In this document: piece after piece, positions 33,378 through 42,453 of the stretch
How the letters are laid out: every line of letters begins with the position of its first letter
Position numbering within the stretch: position 1 is the first letter of the stretch
Origin: Clostridiales bacterium UBA4362
Lineage (GTDB): Bacteria; Bacillota; Clostridia; TANB77; CAG-508
Direction of reading: 5' to 3'
Assembly (NCBI GenBank): GCA_002393975.1
Contig: DGSM01000009.1
Coordinates: 1 to 49,970 of the forward strand
Length of the DNA stretch: 49,970 bases
Translations under genes and position numbers: made by a program
Notes under the pieces: generated by a model
Seen by the model: the letters and a program-made list of their open reading frames with translations, nothing else
What the model was told of the DNA's origin: nothing
The model's database searches: none

Positions 33378-33408
33378 ATATCTCCTTTATGACTTCTCTC
33401 TTTTTATA

Positions 33409-34242
33409 TTATTTATCTATAATTTTTTGATAAATAACACATCTATCATTCATGTTTAAATCTTTATAAAATGTACTATTATCAAGTAAGTCACTAACTT
33501 TTTTACCTTGATCATAGTCTATTTCTAATACTAAATATCCACCATCAACTAAATACTCATCAATATGTTCACTAATTTGTCTATAAAATTTAAGTCCATC
33601 CATGCCACCATCTAAAGCAATATGTGGTTCATTTTGAACATCTAAATTTAATTTTTCTATATCATCACTTCTAACATATGGAGGATTAGATATTATCATA
33701 TCAAATTGTCCTTCAACTTTGTCAAAAAGGTCAGATAATATAAAGTTAACTTTAGTATCAGGAATAATCTTTGAAGCATTCTTTATAGCAACATTTAAAG
33801 CTCCATTTGAAATATCTGTAGCTGACATTTCAAAATCTATATTTCTTTCATTTAGTTTTTTACTAACAACAATTGCTATTGCTCCACTTCCTGTACATAA
33901 ATCAAGTATTCTAATTGGTCTATCTAAATCCATGTTATATAGAATTGTTAAAGCTTTATAAACTATAAAAGATGTATCTTGTTGAGGAATTAATACATTT
34001 TCATCAACATAGAATTCACAATCATAAAATTCTTGTTTATTTGTAATGTATTGTACAGGTTCTCCTGCTTTAACTGCTTTAACAAGATTTTTAAAATAAT
34101 TTTCTTGTTCTATAGTCATTTCTTTGTCGTTATTAATTACTAAATAATTATCTTTACAATTAAATACTTTTTCCAATAATAATTTAGTATTAAAATATTC
34201 TATTTCGTGAGTTCCATATGAAATAGCCTCGCTGATTTTCAT
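33409..34242 (-). CDS. prmC: release factor glutamine methyltransferase
   Basis: 277 residues. The N-terminal helical PrmC domain is followed by a class I SAM methyltransferase with DLCTGSGAIAI (about 114-124) and the catalytic NPPYVR (186-191) that binds the target glutamine. It methylates the GGQ loop of RF1/RF2. The segment before motif I is VLIPQQDT where VLIPRPET is usual, an uncommon change. prfA, its frequent neighbour, is absent here. SD AAGGAG precedes the ATG. Confidence 0.93.
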   Translation of the reverse strand: MKISEAISYGTHEIEYFNTKLLLEKVFNCKDNYLVINNDKEMTIEQENYFKNLVKAVKAGEPVQYITNKQEFYDCEFYVDENVLIPQQDTSFIVYKALTILYNMDLDRPIRILDLCTGSGAIAIVVSKKLNERNIDFEMSATDISNGALNVAIKNASKIIPDTKVNFILSDLFDKVEGQFDMIISNPPYVRSDDIEKLNLDVQNEPHIALDGGMDGLKFYRQISEHIDEYLVDGGYLVLEIDYDQGKKVSDLLDNSTFYKDLNMNDRCVIYQKIIDK

Positions 34243-34315
34243 ATTAAATTCTCCTTATCATAAGTATTTTGTATTTATATTTGTATGTTTATTTATATTC
34301 TATATTTTATTTATA

Positions 34316-35158
34316 TTATTCAACTCTAAAAAATTTAATAAGGTTAGTATTTTCTAAAGTCTTTTCAATTTTACCATTATAGATACTCTCTCCAGAATAT
34401 TGATCTTCTAATGGAATATCGATATAGACATTTGCTATGTATTTATGATTATACATATTAGTTAATGTAATCTTAAAAGAAAGAGTACATTTCATACTAG
34501 TAAGAGGTACTTCAGTCATTCTAAGAATATTTCCATCGTATCTTAAATATGACGAGCCATCTTCTATTATATAGTTCTCCTTTATATTGCTATTTACATA
34601 TGAAAGTGTAATAGGATTTTGGCAATTACTATAAAGAGAAGTTGTACTAGTATCTAAATCTTGACTTACTATATTAAAGTCTAGTTTCTCACCTATTTTG
34701 TTTTCTTCATTAATTGTATAATTCGCAAAATTCTGTATATCTTTATAATAAAGACTTGGTGTTCCAGCCTTTCCTTTGGTAAAATTGACATCTGAAATAG
34801 TAAGTGTCTTTATTGAATTATTATAATTAATCCCTTCAGAATATCTATTATTAATATATAAAGCAATATCTGTATATTGATTAACATTTAAATTCCAAAT
34901 TGGTCTTGAATCTACATTATTTGTAGCATAAGCACTACTATATAAATAAATCTTATCAATGCTAAAAGTTGTATTTGTATTAAGCATTGCTAAACGTGAT
35001 GCCGATTCAGAAAACTCATCATTTACATAGTAAATATGGATATAAAGATAAGTCATAAGAATAAGTACAACTAAAAGCAAAGCTATAAGTTGCATTTTCT
35101 TTCGTACTTTATATCTATCATTACCATTTACAATTACTACGGTGGCTCTTCTTTTCAC
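34316..35158 (-). CDS. single-pass membrane protein with large outer domain
   Basis: About 280 residues. A basic cytoplasmic N-terminus (VKRRATVVIVNGNDRYKVRKK) precedes one transmembrane helix (LIALLLVVLILMTYLYIHI), then about 230 extracytoplasmic residues rich in Asn, Ser, Thr and Tyr, predicted beta-rich. No family recognised. I prefer the GTG at 35158: GAGAGGAG lies 6-7 bases before it and overlaps the upstream in-frame ATG at 35179. It is first in the run that leads to prmC and whiA, with a 73-base gap to prmC. Confidence 0.65.
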   Translation of the reverse strand: MKRRATVVIVNGNDRYKVRKKMQLIALLLVVLILMTYLYIHIYYVNDEFSESASRLAMLNTNTTFSIDKIYLYSSAYATNNVDSRPIWNLNVNQYTDIALYINNRYSEGINYNNSIKTLTISDVNFTKGKAGTPSLYYKDIQNFANYTINEENKIGEKLDFNIVSQDLDTSTTSLYSNCQNPITLSYVNSNIKENYIIEDGSSYLRYDGNILRMTEVPLTSMKCTLSFKITLTNMYNHKYIANVYIDIPLEDQYSGESIYNGKIEKTLENTNLIKFFRVE

Positions 35159-35296
35159 AAAAAGCTCCTCTCTTATCATTAGAATAAACCATTAATATTA
35201 TAACAGTAAAAACGACTTTTTTAAACAGTTTGAATAAATTTATTTAAAAATAAATGTTCTTTACATTTTTGTAATACACTTTTTACGAAAAAGCCC

Positions 35297-35325
35297 TTGC
35301 TTAAAACACTATTTTATGATATTTT
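35297..35325 (+). promoter_or_regulatory. promoter of the 6S-like RNA
   Basis: TTGCTT (35297-35302), 17-base spacer, TATTTT (35320-35325). The predicted start is near 35332. Confidence 0.6.
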
Positions 35326-35331
35326 AAAGAT

Positions 35332-35524
35332 AAGATAATTCCTGCGTGGTACGTGAATATTAAATTTTTAGAACCAACAAATAGATTAAAGGGAGTCCGG
35401 CTTTGAATGCGGCGTGTAGGCTTAAAATATTATTTTAAGAAACCCAGTAACATTTAACACGACACCCACCTGTGCAAGCAGGCTCTTAAAACATTTAATA
35501 GCTACGGCCAACGCGGGATTTTTT
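35332..35524 (+). ncRNA. ssrS: 6S RNA (probable)
   Basis: A 190-base unit in the 376-base gap between two minus-strand genes. The ends pair as TCCTGCGT/ACGCGGGA and next TATTAAAT/ATTTAATA. An apical hairpin CTTAAAAT/ATTTTAAG and a side hairpin CCTG/CAGG inside CCACCTGTGCAAGCAGG are clear, with a wide unpaired middle containing GGGAGTCCGGCTTTGAATGC. Long rod, central bubble, length near 190 and a closing T-run (35519-35524) fit 6S RNA, which binds and restrains sigma-A RNA polymerase. I recognise the overall pattern rather than an exact match; a different conserved RNA is possible. Confidence 0.72.
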
Positions 35525-35557
35525 ATGTCTTTTAACCTTTAATATATTGTTTATAAT

Positions 35558-36382
35558 TTAATCCAACATTATCTTTCTTTTTAAAATATTATTTCTGATA
35601 TGACCTATCCCTTTAAATTCATTATCAACATATATCTTAACTAGCATATCTTCTGCTTCCCATTTTACTCTTACACCATTTAAAACTTTATTTAAAGTGT
35701 CTAGATTTACATCTATTCTTTTAACATCTAGTATATTTTCTATATCGATAAATTTATTTTCATCTTCTAGTTTATAATTTCCTACTCTAGTTCTAATCAA
35801 TGACTTCATAAAACCACAAGTTCCCAATTTTTCAGCTATATCCTCTGCAAGAACTCTTATATAGGTTCCTCTAGAACAATTAACAATAAATTTTATAATA
35901 TATTGATTTTTATCATATGATAATAGGCTAATACTATCTATATGAATAGGTCTTGCTTTTCTCTCTACTGTCTTTCCTTCTCTTGCAAGTTCATATAGTT
36001 TTTTACCATTAAGTTTTAAAGCAGAGTACATAGGAGGAATTTGCATAGAATCCCCTAAAAATGAATTTAGTACATCTGTAATTTCATTTTCAGAATAGTT
36101 TCCTACCTCTTTTTCTTCTATCACCTCTCCTTCACTGTCTCCAGTTTCAGTCTTTTTTCCTAGTTGAATCTCAGCAATATATTCTTTATCATGTTCAACA
36201 AGAAATTCAGAAAACTTTGTTGCTTTGCCAACCAAAACTGGTAATACTCCAGAAGCTAAGGGATCTAATGTTCCAATATGGCCAACTTTCTTTTCTCCTA
36301 ATTCTCTTTTTACTTTAGAACACATTTGAAAAGAACTCATGCCTACTGGTTTATTTGTAATTAAAATTCCGTTTTTGCTCAT
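35558..36382 (-). CDS. truB: tRNA pseudouridine(55) synthase
   Basis: 274 residues. TruB signature: ILITNKPVGMSSFQ, GHIGTLDPLASGVLPV (catalytic Asp40), GDSMQIPPMYSALKLNGKKLYELAREG and VNCSRGTYIRVLAEDI, plus a short PUA-like end. It makes Psi55 in the tRNA T-loop. The ATG at 36382 is chosen because GGAG lies 7 bases before it; an earlier TTG at 36394 overlaps that SD. It is the last gene of the rimP-nusA cluster, separated from nrnA by a strong hairpin. Confidence 0.97.
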   Translation of the reverse strand: MSKNGILITNKPVGMSSFQMCSKVKRELGEKKVGHIGTLDPLASGVLPVLVGKATKFSEFLVEHDKEYIAEIQLGKKTETGDSEGEVIEEKEVGNYSENEITDVLNSFLGDSMQIPPMYSALKLNGKKLYELAREGKTVERKARPIHIDSISLLSYDKNQYIIKFIVNCSRGTYIRVLAEDIAEKLGTCGFMKSLIRTRVGNYKLEDENKFIDIENILDVKRIDVNLDTLNKVLNGVRVKWEAEDMLVKIYVDNEFKGIGHIRNNILKRKIMLD

Positions 36383-36402
36383 AATAATCTCCAATTAAAC
36401 TA

Positions 36403-36435
36403 AAAGCCAATATGAAATAAAATCATATTGGCTTT
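36403..36435 (-). terminator. hairpin between nrnA and truB
   Basis: A perfect 13-bp stem AAAGCCAATATGA/TCATATTGGCTTT, followed on the minus strand by an interrupted T-rich tract (TAGTTTAATT). It could be a partial terminator or a processing site, and lies only about 20 bases before the truB start. Confidence 0.65.
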
Positions 36436-36445
36436 ACATTATTTT

Positions 36446-37402
36446 TTATAATTGATGTTTAATTTCTTGAACTAATTTTTCTTTGATTTCTTCTGGTGTT
36501 AAATTAGTAGCTGTACATCCTGCAGCTTTACTATGTCCTCCACCACCAAATATTAATGCAACTTCTGAAACATTAACATATTTGTTAGATCTTAAAGAAA
36601 TTCTGTAACCATCCTCAATTTCATGCATAAATATATTTACTTCAACACCTTCAATGCTTCTACCTTCATTTACTAAGCCTTCATAATCACCTGTTTCAGC
36701 ATTAGCATCTTCTAAGTCTTTTTTAGTAATATATGAGAATGCTATTTTACCATCTTCTAATAATTCTAGCCTACTTAAAGCAATTTTTTGCAATTCAAAA
36801 TTTGCTCTAGATCTTTTAATTAATGTATCATTATAAATCTTGTTTAAGTGAACTCCTAATCCCATTAAACTAGATGCAATTTCAAAGGTTTCTTTAGAAA
36901 CTTTATCATATTGGAAGCCTCCTGTGTCAGTAACAATACCACACATTAAATTATCTCCAATATCTTGAGTTAGTTTCCATCTATAATGTCTAAACATTAA
37001 ATATAATACTTGTGCACATGCAGGGCTAGAATACTCTACATAGTTTAAATCTCCAAACATTGAATTGCTACTATGATGGTCAATAACAACAGTATAATCA
37101 GCATTTTCAAAATATCTAGACCAACCATTTAATAATTTAATAGTTGCAACATCTAGAGTAATTGCTAAATCATAATTTTCTCTAGTTCCCTCTTTTAAAG
37201 CATATTCAATACCTGGTAGTTCACTAAAACATTTTGCATATTCAGGAATAATCAAGTCAACATTTTCTTTTCCAATTCCTTTTAATGCTAAGTACATTGC
37301 CACACTAGAACCAATGGCATCACCATCTGGATTTTCATGAGTTAAAAGTACTATACTTTTAGCTTTTTTTATTTTTTTATAAATTTCATCTATTGTAGAC
37401 AT
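36446..37402 (-). CDS. nrnA: DHH/DHHA1 phosphoesterase, NrnA-like
   Basis: 318 residues. The DHH domain has LLTHENPDGDAIGSS, ITLDVAT, VVIDHHSSN and DTGGFQYDKVS; the DHHA1 domain ends with FGGGGHSKAAGC. Members degrade short oligoribonucleotides (nanoRNA) and/or pAp, and some hydrolyse c-di-AMP or pApA, which would connect it to cdaA elsewhere in the window. I start at ATG 37402, with AGAGGA spaced ahead of it, not at an ATG 54 bases upstream. The position between rbfA and truB is normal for Clostridia. Confidence 0.92.
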   Translation of the reverse strand: MSTIDEIYKKIKKAKSIVLLTHENPDGDAIGSSVAMYLALKGIGKENVDLIIPEYAKCFSELPGIEYALKEGTRENYDLAITLDVATIKLLNGWSRYFENADYTVVIDHHSSNSMFGDLNYVEYSSPACAQVLYLMFRHYRWKLTQDIGDNLMCGIVTDTGGFQYDKVSKETFEIASSLMGLGVHLNKIYNDTLIKRSRANFELQKIALSRLELLEDGKIAFSYITKKDLEDANAETGDYEGLVNEGRSIEGVEVNIFMHEIEDGYRISLRSNKYVNVSEVALIFGGGGHSKAAGCTATNLTPEEIKEKLVQEIKHQL

Positions 37403-37418
37403 ATATTTCCTCTTATCC

Positions 37419-37808
37419 TTAATCATTGTTTTTATTCTTGTTTTTAATAGCATCATCTTGCTCTTTAATTTCTTTAAGTATGTTATCTATTCTGCTTCCT
37501 ACTAAACTAGAATCATCTAATTCAAATACAATTTCTGGAGTAATTCTAAGATTTACTGTATTTGCTACTCTAGATCTTATAAATCCTGAAGCTTTCTTTA
37601 AGCCTTGTAAGCTTTTTTGAACATTTTTAGAGTTCAAAAAGCTTACATAAACTTTAGCATATCTTAAATCTGGAGTACAATTAACTCTAGTTACACTAAT
37701 TATACCAGAAATATCTGAATTTTTTAATTCATAATCAATAACTTGAGAAATTTCTTTTTTTAGTTCTTCATTAACACGTCCCATACGATTTGTATTTTTA
37801 CGTATCAT
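37419..37808 (-). CDS. rbfA: 30S ribosome-binding factor A
   Basis: 129 residues. KH-fold RbfA with RMGRVNEELKKEISQVI, ISVTRVNCTPDLRYAKVYVS and LRITPEIVFELDDS. It supports late maturation of the 16S rRNA 5' end. The start ATG overlaps the infB stop by one base (TAATG), giving translational coupling. The lysine/asparagine-rich tail (KNKNKNND) is an extension. Confidence 0.96.
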   Translation of the reverse strand: MIRKNTNRMGRVNEELKKEISQVIDYELKNSDISGIISVTRVNCTPDLRYAKVYVSFLNSKNVQKSLQGLKKASGFIRSRVANTVNLRITPEIVFELDDSSLVGSRIDNILKEIKEQDDAIKNKNKNND

Positions 37809-40630
37809 TATTTCTTAACCTCTTCCTTCTCAAAGCACTCAATATGATCGCCTTCTTTAATGTCATTATAATCTTCAATTTGAAGACCGCACTCGAAACC
37901 TTTAGAAACTTCTTTAGCATCATCTTTGAATCTCTTTAATGATACTAGTTTTCCTTCATGAATTACAATATCTTCTCTAATAACTCTAACACCAGCGTTT
38001 CTTGCAACTTTTCCATCAAGTACGAAACATCCAGCAATAGTTCCAACATTTGAAACTTTGAATACTTGTCTTACTTCTGCAGTACCAATATTTCTTTCAA
38101 TATATGTAGGTTCAAGCATTCCTTCCATTGCTTTTTGTACATCTTCAATTGCTTCATAGATTACAGAATATTGTTTGATTTCAATATTTTCTCTATCTGC
38201 TAAGTTCTTAGCTGAAGCTGTAGGTCTAACATCAAATGCAATTATAATAGCTTTTGCAGCTAGTGCTAATTGAACATCTGACTCTGTTACTGCACCTGCA
38301 CTTGAGTGAATTACAGATACTCTAATTTCATCATTTGATAATTTTTCAAGAGATGACTTAAATGCTTCTGCTGTTCCTTGAACATCAGTCTTAACAATAA
38401 TATTAAGTTGTTTCAAATCATCAGCTTTCATCTTATCAAATAGGTTATCAAGTGTAACCACATTTTTATTAGCAATAGCTTCTTCACGAGCTTCTAATTT
38501 TCTTGTTTCAATTAAGTGTTTTGCAACTTTTTCATTCTTAACTTCATAGAAGACATCTCCTGCTTCAGGAACGTCTTTTAATCCAGTAATAACAACAGGA
38601 GTAGAAGGTCCAGCTTTCTTAAGGTTTTTGCCTTTATCATCTTTCATAGATCTGATTTTACCAATAGAAGAACCAACAATAACTGTATCTCCTACATTTA
38701 AAGTTCCTCTTTGTACTAAAACAGATGCAACTGGTCCTTTACCTTTATCAAGTCTAGCTTCAATAACAGTACCTTTAGATTGTCTATTTGGATCTGCTCT
38801 TAAGTTTTGCATATCAGCAACTAATAGAACCATTTCTAATAAGTTATCAATATTGATATTTTTCTTAGCAGAAATAGGACAGAATATTGTATCTCCACCC
38901 CATTCTTCAGGAATTAATTCATATTTCATTAATTCTTGTTTTACTCTATCAACATTGGCTCCTGGTAAGTCTATTTTGTTAACAGCTACTATAATTGGAG
39001 TATTAGCTGCTTTAGCATGGTTAATAGCTTCAATTGTTTGAGGCATAACACCATCATCAGCTGCAACAACTAATATAGCAACATCTGTAATTTGAGCACC
39101 TCTAGCACGCATTGCTGTGAAAGCTTCGTGTCCTGGTGTATCTAAGAATGTTATTTCTCTATCATTTACTTTAACTTTATAAGCACCAATATGTTGTGTA
39201 ATACCACCTGCTTCACCTTCAATTACATTTGTTTGTCTAATAGCATCAAGTAATGATGTTTTACCATGGTCAACGTGACCCATAACAACAACTACTGGTG
39301 GTCTTGGTTGTAAATCTTCTTCTTTATCTTCAGAATCATCAAATAGAATATCTTCATCTTTAACAACTTCTTTTTGTATTGCTTTTATTCCAAATGAATC
39401 TGCAACTAAATAAGCTGTATCAAAGTCTAAATCTTGATTAATGTTAGCCATAATTCCAAGATCAAACAATTTCTTAATTACATCACTAGCTGTTTTCTTT
39501 AAATCTTGTGCTAAATCTTTAACAGAAATTGAAGATCCTATTGTTATTTCTTTTAATTCAAAGATTTGTTGTTTTTGATGTGTAGTCTCTTTCTTTTTCT
39601 TTCTTCTATTATTACGAGCTTCACTTAAATCGTAATAATCAAGCATTCCACCTTCTTGGTCTTCAAACATATTAGATAGTTTATCAACTTGTTTTAAGTC
39701 TCTTAACTTATCTTCATCAAATTCTTCAGAACCTCTTCTATTTCTAGCTGGTTTCTTTTTAGTGTCATCAAAGTTTCTGTTAGCTTTTCTCTTATCTATT
39801 AATTTAGAAGAAAAGTCTCTTCTATTTTCCTTCTCTATATCCTCAATCGAAGTCATATCTTGACTTGATGTCTTAGGTAAAGAAGGTCCATTATTAAATC
39901 TGTTATTTCTGTTGAAATTACCATCTTTAGGTTGTCTAAAGTTGTTATTATTTGGTCTTTGACCTTGACGATTTTTATTATCAAAATTACCTTGTGGTTT
40001 TCTATCTGTAGGAACTCTTGGAGTTCTTATTTGTTGCTCACTTTTAACTTGTCTTTGAACAGTAGGTGTTTTTGGTTTTTCTTCAGCAACCTTTGCAGTT
40101 TCCACTGGTTTTGTTTCTTTAACTTCAACCTTAGGCTCTGGTTTTACTTCTTCTTTCTTAGGTTCCTTTTTAGGCTCCTCTTTTGGCTTTAATCCAAAAA
40201 GTTCATTAATAGACATTGGTCTATTAGATTTATTTCTATAGACAATGTTATAATCTCTATTTCTTTCTTGATTGAAACCAATACCAGCTCTATTATTAGG
40301 CTTTGGTTTAGAAGCTTTTTGTTCATCTTTAACAATTACTTCTCTTCTAATAATAACATTTCCTGTGGTTTTAATATTGTTTTTAGTATTTTTATTATCG
40401 TCTTTATTTTCTTTATTCATACTATCGTTACGTTTTTCCTTTTTAGCATCTCCGCTATTTTTAATAGGAGGTTTGCTCTTAAAATTAGCTTTTATTTTAG
40501 CTTCATCTTCATCTGATATGGTATTTAAGTGTGAAGTAACTTCTATACCAATTTTATTAGCTAAGTCTATTATAGTTTTATTATCTACATTTAGATCTTT
40601 AGCTATTTCAAAAATCTTTTTCTTTCCCAA
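37808..40630 (-). CDS. infB: translation initiation factor IF-2
   Basis: 940 residues. IF2_N domain at 1-50; a long disordered Lys/Pro/Asn/Arg-rich linker (about 55-310); a second IF2_N domain (about 360-420); the GTPase with GHVDHGKTS (451-459), DTPGHEAF and NKIDLPG; then the IF2 beta-barrel and C-terminal fMet-tRNA domains. It starts with TTG at 40630, preceded by AGGAGG 7 bases away; no ATG fits. In many Firmicutes ylxR and ylxQ lie between nusA and infB; here the gap is 11 bases. Confidence 0.98.
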   Translation of the reverse strand: MGKKKIFEIAKDLNVDNKTIIDLANKIGIEVTSHLNTISDEDEAKIKANFKSKPPIKNSGDAKKEKRNDSMNKENKDDNKNTKNNIKTTGNVIIRREVIVKDEQKASKPKPNNRAGIGFNQERNRDYNIVYRNKSNRPMSINELFGLKPKEEPKKEPKKEEVKPEPKVEVKETKPVETAKVAEEKPKTPTVQRQVKSEQQIRTPRVPTDRKPQGNFDNKNRQGQRPNNNNFRQPKDGNFNRNNRFNNGPSLPKTSSQDMTSIEDIEKENRRDFSSKLIDKRKANRNFDDTKKKPARNRRGSEEFDEDKLRDLKQVDKLSNMFEDQEGGMLDYYDLSEARNNRRKKKKETTHQKQQIFELKEITIGSSISVKDLAQDLKKTASDVIKKLFDLGIMANINQDLDFDTAYLVADSFGIKAIQKEVVKDEDILFDDSEDKEEDLQPRPPVVVVMGHVDHGKTSLLDAIRQTNVIEGEAGGITQHIGAYKVKVNDREITFLDTPGHEAFTAMRARGAQITDVAILVVAADDGVMPQTIEAINHAKAANTPIIVAVNKIDLPGANVDRVKQELMKYELIPEEWGGDTIFCPISAKKNINIDNLLEMVLLVADMQNLRADPNRQSKGTVIEARLDKGKGPVASVLVQRGTLNVGDTVIVGSSIGKIRSMKDDKGKNLKKAGPSTPVVITGLKDVPEAGDVFYEVKNEKVAKHLIETRKLEAREEAIANKNVVTLDNLFDKMKADDLKQLNIIVKTDVQGTAEAFKSSLEKLSNDEIRVSVIHSSAGAVTESDVQLALAAKAIIIAFDVRPTASAKNLADRENIEIKQYSVIYEAIEDVQKAMEGMLEPTYIERNIGTAEVRQVFKVSNVGTIAGCFVLDGKVARNAGVRVIREDIVIHEGKLVSLKRFKDDAKEVSKGFECGLQIEDYNDIKEGDHIECFEKEEVKK

Positions 40631-40641
40631 ATAAATACCTC

Positions 40642-41823
40642 CTATTCATTATTTTCTTGTATCTTTTCTTCATCGTTTGATGGTTCTTCTGTCATTTCAC
40701 CTTCAGGCATTTCGCTTTCAGCCATTTGAGCTTCTTCAATAATTTTTCTAAATTGTGATTCACTCTTAATATCTATTTTCCATCCAGTAAGTCTAGCTGC
40801 AAGTTTTACATTTTGTCCTGCTTTTCCTATTGCTAAACTTAATTGATCATCTGCAACTATAACTTCAGCAAATTTTTCATCTTCCTTTGTATCAATTGCA
40901 AGTACTTCTGCTGGTAATAATGCTGCTGCTATAAATTTAGCTGGATCTTCATTCCATTCAATAACATCTATTTTTTCGCCTCTTAATTCATTAATTATGT
41001 TTTGAATACGAATTCCTTTTTGTCCTACACAAGATCCAACTGGGTCTATATTTGGATTTGCAGAGTAAACGGCAACTTTACTTCTTGAACCAGCTTCTCT
41101 AGAAATTGATTTAATTTCAATTAATCCTTCATAGATTTCTGGAATTTCTATTTTAAATAAGTTTTTAACAAATAATACATTTGCTCTAGATACAACTATT
41201 TGAGTTGATCCTTTAAATCCTTTTTCAACACTAACTATACAAGTTTTAAGCTTGTCATTTACACTGTAGCTTTCAGTTGGTACTTGTTCTTTTAAAGGCA
41301 TAATAGCTTCAACTTTTCCTAAATCTAAAACAACTGAATTTTTATCTGCCTTTTGAATTAGTCCTGTAACAATTTCACCTTTCTTTTGCTCAAATTCATT
41401 AAAGATTACATCTCTAGACATTTCTCTAATTTTTTGAGTAATTACTTGTTTAGCTGTTTGAGCTGCTATTCTACCAAAGCTTTTAGGCATTATTTCTATT
41501 TGAACTATGTCTCCAATTTCGTAATCGCTTTTTATTTTTCTTGCATCAGTAAGCTTAATTTCTTTTTGTTCATCTTCTACTTTTTTTACTACTTCTCTTT
41601 TTTGGTAAATATGCATTTGACCATCAGTCTTATCTAGGACAATATCTACATTTCCTTCTTCAGTACCATAGTTCTTGTTGTAGGCTAATACTAAAGCTTG
41701 CTCAATTGACTTCATTAGTTCTTCTTTATTAATTCCATTTTCTTTTTCTAATTCATCAAGAGCTGTAAACATCTCAACTGTATCAATCGCGTTATTATCT
41801 ATTTTTACATTCTTTTTCTTCAT
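40642..41823 (-). CDS. nusA: transcription termination/antitermination factor NusA
   Basis: 393 residues. N-terminal RNA-polymerase-binding domain (MFTALDELEKENGINKEELM), S1 domain (KKGEIVTGLIQKADKNSVVLDLG), KH1 (SREAGSRSKVAVYSANPNIDPVGSCVGQKG) and KH2 (LSLAIGKAGQNVKLAARLTGWKIDI), followed by an acidic tail in place of the E. coli AR repeats. (The KH1 segment spans about residues 233-265.) It enhances pausing and intrinsic termination. It starts 2 bases after rimP, the second gene of an operon whose leader contains a terminator-like hairpin. Confidence 0.97.
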   Translation of the reverse strand: MKKKNVKIDNNAIDTVEMFTALDELEKENGINKEELMKSIEQALVLAYNKNYGTEEGNVDIVLDKTDGQMHIYQKREVVKKVEDEQKEIKLTDARKIKSDYEIGDIVQIEIMPKSFGRIAAQTAKQVITQKIREMSRDVIFNEFEQKKGEIVTGLIQKADKNSVVLDLGKVEAIMPLKEQVPTESYSVNDKLKTCIVSVEKGFKGSTQIVVSRANVLFVKNLFKIEIPEIYEGLIEIKSISREAGSRSKVAVYSANPNIDPVGSCVGQKGIRIQNIINELRGEKIDVIEWNEDPAKFIAAALLPAEVLAIDTKEDEKFAEVIVADDQLSLAIGKAGQNVKLAARLTGWKIDIKSESQFRKIIEEAQMAESEMPEGEMTEEPSNDEEKIQENNE

Positions 41824-41825
41824 TT

Positions 41826-42335
41826 TTATTTATCTCCTCCTAAACTAAGACTAAAATCATAATATGTAGTAATCTTAGAAATATCCTTTCTTTCTATAAC
41901 AAATTCTTTATCTTCTTTGCTTTCATTATTTTTATTGTTTTCTAATAATATTTTAATTTTATCATCATCAAAAGAAATTAATCTTCCAATCAATTCTTTT
42001 TCTTTATCTATAGGTTTATAAAGATTAATTCTAACTAATGAATTTAAGTTTTTTTCAAAATGTTTATCAAGTCTAATTCTTCTCTCTAAGCCTGGAGAAG
42101 AAACCTCAAGATAATATTGATCTTTTATAAAGTCTTTTTCATCTAAAATGTCATTTATTTCATCATTAACTTTTTCGCAATCTTCAATTTGAATGCCATC
42201 ATCCTTATCGATAAATACACTCAAATGATTATCTTCTTTTCCTTTTTTCTCATAAATAACATCATATAGTTCATAGCCAATATTATTGATAATTGGTTCT
42301 AAACAAGTGAAAATATCTTTTTCTAATTTAGTCAT
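41826..42335 (-). CDS. rimP: ribosome maturation factor RimP
   Basis: 169 residues. The N-terminal alpha/beta domain (GYELYDVIYEKKGKEDNHLSVFID) and the LEVSSPGLERRIR motif mark RimP; the C-terminal Sm-like barrel follows. It is needed for 30S maturation. I start at ATG 42335 because AGGAG is 7 bases before it and itself overlaps an upstream in-frame TTG. It is first of the rimP-nusA-infB-rbfA-nrnA-truB cluster. Confidence 0.96.
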   Translation of the reverse strand: MTKLEKDIFTCLEPIINNIGYELYDVIYEKKGKEDNHLSVFIDKDDGIQIEDCEKVNDEINDILDEKDFIKDQYYLEVSSPGLERRIRLDKHFEKNLNSLVRINLYKPIDKEKELIGRLISFDDDKIKILLENNKNNESKEDKEFVIERKDISKITTYYDFSLSLGGDK

Positions 42336-42358
42336 ATAATCTCCTATAAACAAAATTT

Positions 42359-42385
42359 AAAGAGTGGAATTGGCTTCCACTCTTT
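42359..42385 (-). terminator. leader terminator/attenuator of the rimP-nusA operon
   Basis: A perfect 10-bp stem AAAGAGTGGA/TCCACTCTTT with a 7-base loop lies between the operon promoter and the rimP SD. The following tract on the minus strand is interrupted (TTTAAATTTTG), as in terminators that depend on NusA. It also stands where the aquaporin transcript would need to end. Confidence 0.7.
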
Positions 42386-42409
42386 GCTCTCAAATTATGT
42401 ACAATACAT

Positions 42410-42438
42410 ATTATAACTTAAAATCCCATTTAAGTCAA
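42410..42438 (-). promoter_or_regulatory. promoter of the rimP-nusA-infB operon
   Basis: TTGACT (42433-42438), 17-base spacer, TATAAT (42410-42415), just after the aquaporin stop. The predicted start near 42403 puts the hairpin at 42359-42385 inside the leader. Confidence 0.82.
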
Positions 42439-42453
42439 GTATTTACGCTAATA

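Noticed and set aside
35332..35524. tmRNA or T-box riboswitch in the 35.3 kb gap
   Set aside because: No tRNA-like acceptor ends with CCA or tag-peptide frame, and no T-box core sequence; the rod with central bubble and T-run suits 6S RNA better.
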